64,000 nt of DNA. Source: Nitrospira defluvii. Lineage in GTDB: Bacteria > Nitrospirota > Nitrospiria > Nitrospirales > Nitrospiraceae. A model generated the notes under the pieces. That model was given only the letters and a program-made list of their open reading frames with translations, did no database searches and was not told the origin of the DNA. A program made the translations under genes and the position numbers. Positions 1 through 8,075 of this stretch are shown here, in pieces. Position 1 is the stretch's first letter, and the number at the start of each line of letters is the position of its first letter. Location of the stretch: contig WYAX01000012.1 of NCBI GenBank assembly GCA_011525625.1, positions 186,001 through 250,000 of the forward strand, written 5' to 3'.

Positions 1-681
1 TCCGATTTTCTGAAACACATTCTTCAGGTGGAACTTCACCGTATTCAGACTGACCTTGAGGATCACGGAAATTTCCCAATTGGTCTTGCCGGCCGCGACC
101 CAGCGGAGAATCTCTTCTTCTCGCTTGCTCAGCAGGGTGGCCGGTTGTGCCGGTCGTTCCGGTTTCCATGTCGAAGTGCAGCGCATGTAGCTTAAGTGGA
201 AGTGCGGGGTGAGAATATCAAGGAGGAGGCGTAGTTTGTCTGTCTGTTTCGCATCAAAGTTGCTGAAGGCAAAGTAGGAACAGGTTCCCTGTTCTCCGCG
301 TACGCCGGCCGATAAGCAGGTCTTGATACCGAAATCCAGTTTGAGCGAGGTGACGTCTTTCGGCTCGGAACCCGGCGGCTCGTCGGCGCTGGAGGTGACG
401 GACTGGCCGGACGTGATCAACCGGGATACGGCGGGATCTGCCGCCAATCCCTGGCCCATATAGAGTTGACAGAATTCCTTGGGATAGGTGGAATGCCCGA
501 GTGCGGGATCGATTCCGCGGAGGAGGTCCACGCCTCCGCATCCCGAAAATTCATAGGGCACGACTTGTTGGATGGCGGAGACGAGTTTCCACACGCCGTC
601 ACTTCGATGGACGGAGCGGGCGTCGTACATGATTTCACCGAGTCGTTGGAACTCCTTTGCGGATAACCCCGGCTGATTCAT
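1..681 (-). CDS. LuxR-family transcriptional regulator, cut by window edge
   Basis: Reading leftward from an ATG at 681 there are 227 open codons running off the window, so the C-terminal end is missing. Residues 1 to about 165 form a globular sensor-like region rich in Cys and aromatic residues (for example FSGCGGVDLLRG), resembling the autoinducer-binding-like part of LuxR or EpsA-type regulators. About residues 180-227 are a clear LuxR helix-turn-helix: LSKREEEILRWVAAGKTNWE, then a recognition helix with LNTVKFHLKNVFQKIG. Family knowledge says such proteins bind DNA through this HTH; the ligand is unknown. A possible promoter lies at 843-871. The three bases before the ATG region give no strong ribosome site. 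Confidence 0.85.
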   Translation of the reverse strand, partial: MNQPGLSAKEFQRLGEIMYDARSVHRSDGVWKLVSAIQQVVPYEFSGCGGVDLLRGIDPALGHSTYPKEFCQLYMGQGLAADPAVSRLITSGQSVTSSADEPPGSEPKDVTSLKLDFGIKTCLSAGVRGEQGTCSYFAFSNFDAKQTDKLRLLLDILTPHFHLSYMRCTSTWKPERPAQPATLLSKREEEILRWVAAGKTNWEISVILKVSLNTVKFHLKNVFQKIG

Positions 682-842
682 GCCTGCGCTCTCCGCCGCG
701 AGCGCCTCGGTGCCGCGGCAATCGGATGGCGACCGTCGTGCTCAGAAGTTCGGATCTGGTCCATGTTGAGGCAACTGTATCATTGTGGAAACGGCTGATT
801 GTACCGTCACCGAACGAGCAGGATCTAGGGCAACCTGCACCT

Positions 843-871
843 AGTATAGAGTGCCTAGGGTATGAACAGCA
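843..871 (-). promoter_or_regulatory. Possible sigma-70-like promoter for the LuxR-type gene
   Basis: On the minus strand a good -10 box TATACT (843-848) is preceded at an 18-nt spacing by a weak -35 TTGCTG. It would give a leader of about 150 nt before the start at 681. The remainder of the 682-933 gap shows no gene. Confidence 0.35.
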
Positions 872-933
872 ACGGGGAAGAGCACGCGTCTGCGAGATGG
901 GAGAAGGGTGGGGTAGGACCGGGAGGTTGCCGA

Positions 934-1914
934 TCAGCGGTGGATTTTCAAGGTCGGTCCCAGCGTCAGCCACTTGGTGGGACCGAGCGCGGCCATGTGC
1001 GGGAGATGCGCGACGTACCACACCACCACGTCTTGCTCCTGCACGCTCTGGTTGTCTTCGTCATAGCCGAGTTGCCCGCGTGCTCCGAACACCCAAGGAA
1101 GATCTTCGTCGGGATCGGCGCGCCGGATGGCCACGTCATGGTCGGCGAATGCATCCCGTTCGCCGTCGTCTTTGAGGGGAGCATACCCGTCCCCGGGGAG
1201 AAGCCAGACGCCGTGCCCGGTCAGTTGGTCACGGATGAACCAGGTCCGATGGGTGGCGGCAACCTTCACATCATTGCGCTCGTTCGTATACTTCGTCCAT
1301 CCGGGACCCCAGCCCCGGTCGCTCCCCCCGTCGTCATGCACAAAGACCTGGTCCATCCCGTTGCCGTCGATATCGAAGTCGAAACGCCAGTAGGGGTGGT
1401 GAATATGGTCGGTATTGCAGGAGAGTCCACGGCTTTGGACGACCGGCCGGAGTTCGCCGTCGTGGGAGAGATGCCAGGATTGGTAAATGTGATACTCACC
1501 GATCCTGGCATAGATGCCCAATTCCAACCATTGTGTGCCCTGTAATGTCGAGCTCTCGACGCACACTTTGTTGTTGCCGCAATTGACGATCGGAACCAGG
1601 TCCTGCCATCGCAGTCGATCCTGGAAGGGGCCGCAGCGGCCGCTGTCGGCACGGGATCCAAACCAGGTGAACGGATTCCACCAGATGCGCTCTTTGACGT
1701 ATTTGACACGCAGGACCGGCATGCTGGCTTTGCCGAGGACGAGTTCACCGTCATAGGTCACGTTTCGGAGGGACAAGCCGGTATTGTCCCGGACTTCATA
1801 GTCGAAGCTCCAGCGGCCCCAGGTCATATGCTCTGCGGAGGAGTCGGCCGCACCAGGAAGCGGCAACACCAGCAAGCTACACAGCAGCAGGGTGCCGGTC
1901 AGAACTGCTTTCAT
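934..1914 (-). CDS. Copper-amine-oxidase C-terminal-domain-like secreted protein
   Basis: 326 aa starting at the ATG at 1914, chosen because GGAG lies 8 nt upstream and a signal peptide (MKAVLTGTLLLCSLL, cleavage near GAADS) follows directly. By eye the mature part matches the catalytic beta-sandwich of copper amine oxidases: GLSLRNVTYDG near the start, DHIHHPYWRFDFDIDGNG around residue 160 (the H-x-H copper-ligand stretch) and DVVVWYVAHLPH near the C terminus. The tyrosine that becomes the TPQ cofactor appears to be kept, but inside IGEYHIY instead of the usual N-Y-[DE], so amine oxidation is doubtful. The N-terminal domains of the usual 600-700 aa enzyme are absent; the gene upstream may encode an equivalent. 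Last gene of a five-gene run. Metal binding is inference. Confidence 0.7.
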   Translation of the reverse strand: MKAVLTGTLLLCSLLVLPLPGAADSSAEHMTWGRWSFDYEVRDNTGLSLRNVTYDGELVLGKASMPVLRVKYVKERIWWNPFTWFGSRADSGRCGPFQDRLRWQDLVPIVNCGNNKVCVESSTLQGTQWLELGIYARIGEYHIYQSWHLSHDGELRPVVQSRGLSCNTDHIHHPYWRFDFDIDGNGMDQVFVHDDGGSDRGWGPGWTKYTNERNDVKVAATHRTWFIRDQLTGHGVWLLPGDGYAPLKDDGERDAFADHDVAIRRADPDEDLPWVFGARGQLGYDEDNQSVQEQDVVVWYVAHLPHMAALGPTKWLTLGPTLKIHR

Positions 1915-2040
1915 CCGTGCTCCTTTCATCCCTTTCCCCCTTGCCGGGCGGCGCGATGGACACGCAGTGGCGATAGCTCCGGTCCCCGTGTCCTCGCCCA
2001 TCACCTGGCCGCCCGGTTTCGTTTGTGCGCAAGCAGTTCG

Positions 2041-2811
2041 TCAACGAGGCGGCTCTTCGCCTGCGTCCAGAACGCGGTCATCCGTGAGATCGATCTGTGC
2101 CCAGTACTTGGGGTCTCCGCCCACACCGGTCGAGAAGGTAATCCAAATCACGCGATGCCCATAACCCGGATCGTTTCTGAAGAACCCGCGATCCGGTTGC
2201 ATCAACAGCCCATGGCCACGCAGGTCCTGTACCCTACCGGCGAGGCGTGGGTCGGCGCGCGCGAGTTCAATTCCTCGCGCCACGTCCTGCGGTCCCTCAG
2301 GCGGCAAATATCCTTCTGCTCGGGCCGCTTGGAGTACTGAGCCGTCTTTCATGCGTACGTCGACCGCGACGTTCTGGCTATAGCTAAAGTACGTGAGTCT
2401 GGCGAATCGTGCGCTTGCCTGGCAGCACCCGAATGACACTTTGCTCTTGGGCGGTGTGGGATCCGCATCGATAAACCCCCATCGTGCGCCCAACAGGGTC
2501 CGGACGCGGGGGTCGGCTTCGGCGGCTTTCCTCAATGAGGCAATCTCGGCTGTCGACAACGGCCTGATGAGGCTGGCCGATCGACTCACGGCGGCATCCG
2601 TGACGGTTCCGGCCATTGTGGGTTTCACATGTTCGGGGGATTCATCAGCCGTGAACTCCAGAACATGCCTTCCCGGGACCTGCGCGGGGAGCGGGCGTTT
2701 TGGAATGGCTGTTTCCGGATCTTCGGGTCCGAACGGGCCGCGCGACGATGCGTCAAGGCTGCAGCCGACACAGAAGAGCATCACGATGAGGCCGACCGAT
2801 TTCCACATCAC
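2041..2811 (-). CDS. Lipoprotein, possible amine-oxidase N-domain partner
   Basis: 256 aa with a lipoprotein signal (LIVMLFCVGC, Cys about residue 17), so probably anchored to a membrane in the envelope. The start is GTG at 2811 or ATG at 2808; GGGGAG lies just upstream. Residues about 80-230 contain SQNVAVDVRMKDGSVLQAA and GIELARADPRLAG, which resemble the small alpha/beta N2/N3 domains of copper amine oxidases. The next gene downstream resembles the oxidase catalytic domain, so the two may be halves of a split protein. A CC pair (FGCCQAS) sits mid-protein. The resemblance is by eye and moderate; otherwise this is an uncharacterised lipoprotein. Confidence 0.65.
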   Translation of the reverse strand: MMWKSVGLIVMLFCVGCSLDASSRGPFGPEDPETAIPKRPLPAQVPGRHVLEFTADESPEHVKPTMAGTVTDAAVSRSASLIRPLSTAEIASLRKAAEADPRVRTLLGARWGFIDADPTPPKSKVSFGCCQASARFARLTYFSYSQNVAVDVRMKDGSVLQAARAEGYLPPEGPQDVARGIELARADPRLAGRVQDLRGHGLLMQPDRGFFRNDPGYGHRVIWITFSTGVGGDPKYWAQIDLTDDRVLDAGEEPPR

Positions 2812-2831
2812 GGGCGTTGCTCCCCTTCGAG

Positions 2832-3353
2832 TCAGGCCATCGCCAGTTTGCCGGCTAGGCCGAGTGCCAGACGTGAAATCTGAACCCCGGCTTTGAGCAC
2901 GGCGGCGCGCCGCTGTCGGGATTCGGCGTCCAAGATAGCCTTTCGCATCAAGTCTTTGTACCCATCGATCTCGTCCTGGGCGAAGGGGACGAGTTGAGAA
3001 ACGGTGTCATTGTTGAACGTGTTGGCCAATTGCAGGTACAGGTTGGAAATTTCCGCAGAGTAAATGCCGCGTCGCAGCGGGTCGTTCTTATACGTTTCGA
3101 ACTTCTTCCGTAAGGCGGCGACAGCATCCAAGAGCGCGGTTTGTTTGACTTTCGTTTCGTCCTGCCGCCCGACGCTGAACTCCACTGTGCCGAGTTGGTC
3201 GATCAACACTTGGGCTTCATCTCGCGCGTGGTCGACGCGGGTAGCCAGTTGCCCGATCTCCTGGGTAGCGGTCTCGGCCGTCTCCATTAACTGTTTCAAT
3301 ACACTGTCGTTGTCGCGGAGGAAGGTGACCACTCCCTCGAAGCTGCGGTTCAT
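2832..3353 (-). CDS. Hypothetical alpha-helical protein
   Basis: 173 aa, start ATG at 3353 with GGAGG about 5 nt upstream. No signal peptide. Almost all residues are helix-forming with heptad-like spacing (LKQLMETAETATQEIGQLA, then ATRVDHARDEAQVLIDQL), so it is probably a coiled coil. The C-terminal 30 residues (VLKAGVQISRLALGLAGKLA) are amphipathic and might touch a membrane. It lies 11 bp after the lipoprotein gene upstream and 20 bp before the next one, so co-transcription is likely. I do not recognise the family and assign no function. Confidence 0.6.
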   Translation of the reverse strand: MNRSFEGVVTFLRDNDSVLKQLMETAETATQEIGQLATRVDHARDEAQVLIDQLGTVEFSVGRQDETKVKQTALLDAVAALRKKFETYKNDPLRRGIYSAEISNLYLQLANTFNNDTVSQLVPFAQDEIDGYKDLMRKAILDAESRQRRAAVLKAGVQISRLALGLAGKLAMA

Positions 3354-3364
3354 AGCGTCCTCCG

Positions 3365-4075
3365 TTACTGTCCGTCATCCTTCTTGAGTCGGTCGAGCAA
3401 TTCCACCAGGTCGGCGGTGTACCGTTGGGCGCGATCGAGGCCTCCGATGCGCAGGAGTCTCGCCCCCACCACTTCTTCCAAGGCGTCATTCACCGTGCGC
3501 GAATGGTTCACCACATCCATGATCTGCTCCGATCGATTCGGCACCTGGTCGAGGACGGCCGCGACGAATTCCGGATCGACGGACGCCAGCGCCGATTTCC
3601 GGGCAAAGCGATGTATTTGGGCATGGAGTGTGGCGGTGTGTTTCCACGAGTCATTGAGGGCGTTGGCCGTGTCGCGCAAACCGCAGAAGTCTTGTTCGAA
3701 TTGATCCCATACCGCTTTCTCAAGCCCCCGCACATCTTCCATGTAAATAAGGCCGGTGAGGTACGCGGCCGCATAGGCGGCGTCTCCCTTTCTGTTCGTG
3801 AGGTTCCGGAAGGCCGCCAGGGCGAAGCGGTGTTTCGTTTCCTGCACGTGGAGGGACTTGAAGGCTTCGTGCAGTTCCGCACGGGCCTGTTCGAGGTTCT
3901 TAATGCGAGTCTCGGTTTCTTTCTGAAAGAGATCGATATTCGTTTGCGCGGCGTCGATCTTGGTGCCTTCCAGCTGCACAAGGTCCCGCACCGAACTGCT
4001 GTGAATCGAATGGCAGCCGGTCGCCATAAGCAACAACAGAGCGAGGGTTAGCCGCATCACGCCTCGGTCGACCAT
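3365..4075 (-). CDS. Hypothetical helical lipoprotein
   Basis: 236 aa from the ATG at 4075, preferred because GGAAGGAG stands 6 nt upstream and a lipoprotein signal ending LLLLMATGC follows. An alternative ATG at 4114 would overlap the stop of the upstream gene in an ATGA arrangement. The mature protein is long and helical (TKIDAAQTNIDLFQKETETR and following), probably a coiled coil, with a central YAAAYLTGLIYMEDVRG segment. It sits between two other helical genes in the same run, suggesting subunits of one envelope-associated assembly. Function unknown. Confidence 0.7.
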   Translation of the reverse strand: MVDRGVMRLTLALLLLMATGCHSIHSSSVRDLVQLEGTKIDAAQTNIDLFQKETETRIKNLEQARAELHEAFKSLHVQETKHRFALAAFRNLTNRKGDAAYAAAYLTGLIYMEDVRGLEKAVWDQFEQDFCGLRDTANALNDSWKHTATLHAQIHRFARKSALASVDPEFVAAVLDQVPNRSEQIMDVVNHSRTVNDALEEVVGARLLRIGGLDRAQRYTADLVELLDRLKKDDGQ

Positions 4076-4110
4076 GGAGGGCTCCTTCCGGTGAGCAATC
4101 TCGATGTGCG

Positions 4111-4743
4111 TCATCGGCGCACCGTCCGTACCGCGTCGCCGAGGGACTGAGTCTCGGCTTGGCTCAGTGTGACGTCGATGTCCAGGTACTGCTTGATCAG
4201 GCCGTTGATGCGGCGAAGCGCGTCGACATTGGTTCGATAGTGATCGAACGCAGTCAGATCCACGGCCTGAGGCGCTTTGGCGTCAGCAGCGACGCGCTGC
4301 TCGATCCTGGCGATCAACTCCGGCAGCTGCTGGATAAGGTTGCTCATATCGCCGGCCCCGGCCACAAACAGGGCTTGGCCGTTCTGCCCTTTGCGCTCGG
4401 GGAGAGACTTCAGGCGGATCAGATTGATGACCCGTAGCACGTCGGTCCCGAGCTGGGCCGCATCGTCTTCGGCCATCACGGCTTCCGGGACATCTGCCAA
4501 TCGAGGATTGGTCGTCGCCCATTGCAGGGCCAAATCCAGTTTGAGGCGTGTCTGGACAAATCGATACCACTGCAGGTGTCGTGCGGTGATGTGACTCACC
4601 AGTTCACGATACTGCTGCATGAGCCGTTCGTTCTCGGCGTAGGCCTGGTCTTTGGCCGCGAGTGCCTGCTTGACTTCCGGCGGGGTCGCGCAGGCGGCCA
4701 GCAACACGAACGTCAGTAGGCCGGCGATGGGCAACATCCTCAT
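4111..4743 (-). CDS. Hypothetical helical lipoprotein, first gene of the run
   Basis: 210 aa, ATG at 4743 with CAGGAGG 8 nt upstream. A lipoprotein signal (TFVLLAACA, Cys at about residue 18) is followed by a helical mature domain (KQALAAKDQAYAENERLMQQ). No known enzyme motif is visible. It is the promoter-proximal gene of a leftward run reaching 934 and lies 231 bp downstream of uvrC. That gap contains a 19-bp palindrome that may be an operator. Role unknown; a structural or scaffolding lipoprotein would fit the composition. Confidence 0.7.
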   Translation of the reverse strand: MRMLPIAGLLTFVLLAACATPPEVKQALAAKDQAYAENERLMQQYRELVSHITARHLQWYRFVQTRLKLDLALQWATTNPRLADVPEAVMAEDDAAQLGTDVLRVINLIRLKSLPERKGQNGQALFVAGAGDMSNLIQQLPELIARIEQRVAADAKAPQAVDLTAFDHYRTNVDALRRINGLIKQYLDIDVTLSQAETQSLGDAVRTVRR

Positions 4744-4797
4744 CGGGATGCCTCCTGTTGAGCGTAAACAATCGGAACTATCGTCTGGAGAGGCAAT

Positions 4798-4816
4798 CTA
4801 CGTACCTGATACGTAG
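4798..4816. promoter_or_regulatory. 19-bp palindrome, possible operator
   Basis: CTACGTA, 5-nt spacer, TACGTAG: a perfect inverted repeat 55 bp upstream of the first gene of the lipoprotein run. Its size and place fit a dimeric repressor site. No clear -10 or -35 box was identified with it. Confidence 0.35.
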
Positions 4817-4974
4817 GAAGTGATGAGGCCACAGCCTAGCGATGAACTCTCTGTCGTGCAAGAGGAAAAATCAGCGTGCCTCAGATCGGCACACACGTGG
4901 TCACGCCGCATCAGCGTACCCATTCAGATACGGGTGTATCGAAGCGCATACAGGGGAGCCGGCACGTGTGAGTG

Positions 4975-6783
4975 TTAGGCGGAGGTGAGGGCGGTACGTA
5001 GTGCGGCGATGGTGGCCGGATCGAGCCCGGCGGTTTTGAGTTGCTCGTCGGTCGCGGCGGCGATCTGTGGGAGGCTGCCGAATTGTTTCAAGAGCCGCCT
5101 CCTGCGGATCTTGCCGATGCCGGCGATCTGGTCGAGTTCGGAGGAGAGCAGCGCTTTGCCCCGTAGATTTCGGTGATAGGTGACCGCGAACCGATGCGCT
5201 TCGTCACGGATCCGTTGCACAAGGTGGGTGGCGGGAGAGGTCGGGCGGAGCACGATCGGATTCTTGCGGCCCGGCAGAAAGATGCGCTCGTCTTTCTCGC
5301 CGCGCGCCTTGGCGAGGCCGATGATCGGAATCTGCTCTTGCCCCACCTGTTTCAATCCTTCGATCGCGGCGCTCAACTGGCCGAGTCCGCCGTCGATCAG
5401 GATGAGATCCGGCCGGGCGAGATCCTCCGTGGCCCCGTATCGCCGCATCACGGCCTCCTGCATGCTGGCAAAATCGTTGGCCCCCTCCACCGTCTGAATG
5501 CGAAACTTCCGGTAGTCGGCCTTCTTGGCCTGCCCGTCTTCCCAGACCACGAGTGACGCGACGGACTGATTCCCCATGATATTGGAAATGTCGAAGCCTT
5601 CGATGCGGTGGGGTGCGGTGTCCAGACGAAGCAGGCGTTTCAGTTCTGCCGTGGCCTGACGGTCCAGGGCCTCGTTGCGGAGATGGTCGGTGATGGCGGC
5701 CGCGGCATTTTCCTCAGCGAGCAACACCAACTGGTGCTTGGTGCCGCGTTCGGGGGCGAGGAGACGAACGGCATCGCCACGCTTGTCGCTCAACCATTGT
5801 TCGATGAGAAGCGTATCGGACAGGTCGGTCGGGACAAGCAGTTCCTTCGGCGGTTGCCCTTCCTTGTTGTAGAACTGCTCGATGGCGGAGCGTACGAGTT
5901 CCTCATCGCTCGAATCGGCGGATTGCGGCCAGAAGAAATCTTTTCGCCCGATCAAGAGGCCGCCGCGCACGAAGAGCAATTGCAGGTCTGCTGCCGTGCC
6001 TTGGCGAGCCAGGCCGACGACATCCTGGTCGGTCGTGCTGACCTGGGTAATACGTTGCTTCTCCAGCGTGCGCTCGACGCTGAAGAGGCGATCCCGTATG
6101 CGGGCCGCCTCTTCGAACTCTTCCCGGTCTGCCGCAGATTCCATGGTCTGCCGCAGCCCGTCCAACAGTTCGCGGTCTCGGCCTTCCAGAAACTGGCGCA
6201 CTTGTTTGACGATCAGGTGATAGTCGTCCCTCGACTGATTGCCGGTGCAGGGGGCCATGCACCGTTTGATTTCAAACTCGAGACAAGCTCGATCGGCCGT
6301 GCCGTCGATCTCGATGTCACAGGTGGCGAGTGGAAAGGCCTTGCGGATGACTTTCAGGGTTTCACGAAGCGCGCCGGCCGGCGTGTAGGGGCCATAGTAG
6401 AGGGCGCCATCCTTTTGTACGCGCCGGACGATGGAGAGGCGAGGGAAGGCGTCCTTGATCGGTAATCGCAGGTAGGGGTACTGCTTATCGTCGCGCAGGA
6501 CGATATTGAAGCGTGGGCGGTGGCGCTTGATCAGATTGCTTTCAAGGATCAGCGCTTCCAATTCGGAACGGGTGACAATGGTTTCGAGGTCGGCGATTTC
6601 GCTGACGAGCAGGCTGGTCTTGGGGGTCTGGTCGCTGCCCTTCTGAAAATAGGAGCGGACTCGGTCGGCCAGCACGGCGGCTTTGCCGACATACAAGATC
6701 TCGTTCTTCGCGTTTCGAAAGAGATAACAACCCGGTTGGTCGGGGAGATGGTCGAGCTTGGATTGGAGAAGATCCGTTGTCAT
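4975..6783 (-). CDS. uvrC: UvrABC excinuclease subunit C
   Basis: 602 aa, normal length for UvrC, which makes both incisions in nucleotide excision repair with UvrA and UvrB in the cytoplasm. The GIY-YIG nuclease domain is at about residues 15-95 (GCYLFRNAKNEILYVGKAAV). The UVR helical hairpin that contacts UvrB is around 195-235 (EEFEEAARIRDRLF). The RNase-H-like endonuclease domain begins near IEGFDISNIMG at about 393. The helix-hairpin-helix region is near the C terminus (IAGIGKIRRRRLLKQFG). All expected parts are present. The gene stands alone between a repeat element upstream and the lipoprotein run downstream. Confidence 0.97.
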   Translation of the reverse strand: MTTDLLQSKLDHLPDQPGCYLFRNAKNEILYVGKAAVLADRVRSYFQKGSDQTPKTSLLVSEIADLETIVTRSELEALILESNLIKRHRPRFNIVLRDDKQYPYLRLPIKDAFPRLSIVRRVQKDGALYYGPYTPAGALRETLKVIRKAFPLATCDIEIDGTADRACLEFEIKRCMAPCTGNQSRDDYHLIVKQVRQFLEGRDRELLDGLRQTMESAADREEFEEAARIRDRLFSVERTLEKQRITQVSTTDQDVVGLARQGTAADLQLLFVRGGLLIGRKDFFWPQSADSSDEELVRSAIEQFYNKEGQPPKELLVPTDLSDTLLIEQWLSDKRGDAVRLLAPERGTKHQLVLLAEENAAAAITDHLRNEALDRQATAELKRLLRLDTAPHRIEGFDISNIMGNQSVASLVVWEDGQAKKADYRKFRIQTVEGANDFASMQEAVMRRYGATEDLARPDLILIDGGLGQLSAAIEGLKQVGQEQIPIIGLAKARGEKDERIFLPGRKNPIVLRPTSPATHLVQRIRDEAHRFAVTYHRNLRGKALLSSELDQIAGIGKIRRRRLLKQFGSLPQIAAATDEQLKTAGLDPATIAALRTALTSA

Positions 6784-6893
6784 GCATCAACCGTCTTCCG
6801 CCAGCCTACCAGGAACTCGACGTGTGGCTCCAGAAAGCGGGAGCATTGAAATGCCGTACCGGCGGACGTGAAAGGCAGGATCACAAACCCTCA

Positions 6894-7016
6894 CAGGATG
6901 CTCAAAAACACCGTCCAGCAAGGCCGCAGCAAGCGAAGAGCCGAGTCGTACCCTTGCGGTACGTTGAGGCTCTGAGCAATGCGAGAACGAAGCTGGCGGA
7001 ATTTTTCAGCATCCTG
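6894..7016. repeat. 123-bp imperfect inverted-repeat element, copy 1
   Basis: Begins CAGGATGCTCAAAAA and ends TTTTTCAGCATCCTG, so the 15-bp ends are inverted with one mismatch. Pairing continues inward and closes on CGTACC-CTTGC-GGTACG, so the whole element can fold as a long hairpin. It fills most of the uvrC to dapF-like gap. A related copy is at 11157-11280. It contains no gene and looks like a non-autonomous MITE or REP-type element; I remember similar sequences in Nitrospira genomes. Confidence 0.75.
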
Positions 7017-7018
7017 CT

Positions 7019-7888
7019 TCAGCGAAGTCCTCGCACAAACGACGGACTGAGAGCCCCCCGGGCGACTTCCGCCACCGGCCCCTTCATGGTCAGGCTGAAA
7101 TCGCCGGCGACCTGGATGTTGAGCGTTCCGCCAGGCATCTTGACCGTGACCGGACCCTTGACCAGTCCGAGTTTGACGGCCGCACTGGCGGCGGCGCATG
7201 AGGAGGACCCGGACGCCTGGGTTTCGCCGGCGCCACGTTCCCAGATCAGGATGAAAATTTCCTTGGGGCCTGTTGGTACGGCCAGTTGCACGTTGGTTCG
7301 TTTCGGGAACAACGGGTGGTGTTCCAGCGCGGGTCCCAAGGTCAGCAGGTCCTCGCGGGTCCAGGCTTTCCCGGCCTCTTTGAAGAGCACACAGTGAGGA
7401 TTGCCGACACTGACACCGGTGAAGCGCAGCGATCGGCCCGCGGCCTCAATAGGGGCTTGGATTAATTCGTCCATGGTCAGGGTGCAGGGCAGCGCGGCTG
7501 GACGGAAGGTGGCCCGGCCCATCTCGACGGTGGCGGCGGCGGCATCCCCATGGCGGTCCACATGCAACGTGATCGAGACGAGGCCGCCTTTGGTCTCGAC
7601 AGTGAATGCACGCTTTTTCGTCTTGCCGGTGGCGTGCAGGTAGCGGGCGAAGATGCGCAGCCCGTTGCCGGACTTTTCGGCCTCGCTGCCGTCCGGGTTG
7701 TAAATGCGTAGACCGAAGTCGGCCTTCTTGGAAGGAACCAGGGCCAGAATGCCATCGCTGCCCAGACCCCAATGGCGATCGCAGATGCCGCGGATTTTCC
7801 CGGGCGTGAGTGTGAAGCTCAGCTCCTTGGGATCCATCACCACATAGTCGTTGCCGAGTCCGTGTCCGCGAAAAAACCCGTTCTTCAT
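7019..7888 (-). CDS. DapF-like protein lacking both catalytic cysteines
   Basis: 289 aa, start ATG at 7888 with AGGAGA 7 nt upstream; the codons further upstream lie in a repeat. The fold is diaminopimelate epimerase: FRGHGLGNDYVVMD at the start, NPDGSEAEKSGNG, VGNPHCVLF and GAGETQASGS. In true DapF, two cysteines exchange the alpha proton of LL-diaminopimelate, in the motifs GNGxRCxAR and GETxACGxG. Here they read GNGLRIFAR and GETQASGSS, so they are Ile and Ser. Asn, His and Glu residues that hold the substrate remain. It is likely not a standard epimerase; a PhzF-like cysteine-free isomerase or a binding protein is possible. Confidence 0.85.
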   Translation of the reverse strand: MKNGFFRGHGLGNDYVVMDPKELSFTLTPGKIRGICDRHWGLGSDGILALVPSKKADFGLRIYNPDGSEAEKSGNGLRIFARYLHATGKTKKRAFTVETKGGLVSITLHVDRHGDAAAATVEMGRATFRPAALPCTLTMDELIQAPIEAAGRSLRFTGVSVGNPHCVLFKEAGKAWTREDLLTLGPALEHHPLFPKRTNVQLAVPTGPKEIFILIWERGAGETQASGSSSCAAASAAVKLGLVKGPVTVKMPGGTLNIQVAGDFSLTMKGPVAEVARGALSPSFVRGLR

Positions 7889-7901
7889 CTGCGCTCTCCT
7901 T

Positions 7902-7942
7902 GTTCGTCGTTCGTCGCTCGTGAAACGTGAAGCGAACGAACA
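7902..7942. repeat. GCTCGTGAAACGT-type intergenic repeat, left arm
   Basis: Contains TCGTTCGTCGCTCGTGAAAC. A near-exact inverted counterpart lies at 8039-8075, flanking about 100 bp between the glyoxalase-like and DapF-like genes. The same inverted pair occurs upstream of nuoG (22745-22761 with 22807-22818). Confidence 0.5.
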
Positions 7943-8038
7943 ATACGTGGGCGGATTCGAATTCGTCAATGGGTCGGCACGCGTAGACAGTGGGCGCAGA
8001 AAGACCGGTAAGGGGGCGCAGAGCGTTCGTTGGCCAGG

Positions 8039-8075
8039 GACGAGCGACGCTTCACGGGCGACGAACGACACGACT
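8039..8075. repeat. GCTCGTGAAACGT-type intergenic repeat, right arm
   Basis: Contains GACGCTTCACGGGCGACGAA, the inverse of the arm at 7902-7942. The two could form a hairpin with a loop of about 100 nt in the transcript running from the glyoxalase-like gene into the DapF-like gene. Confidence 0.5.
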
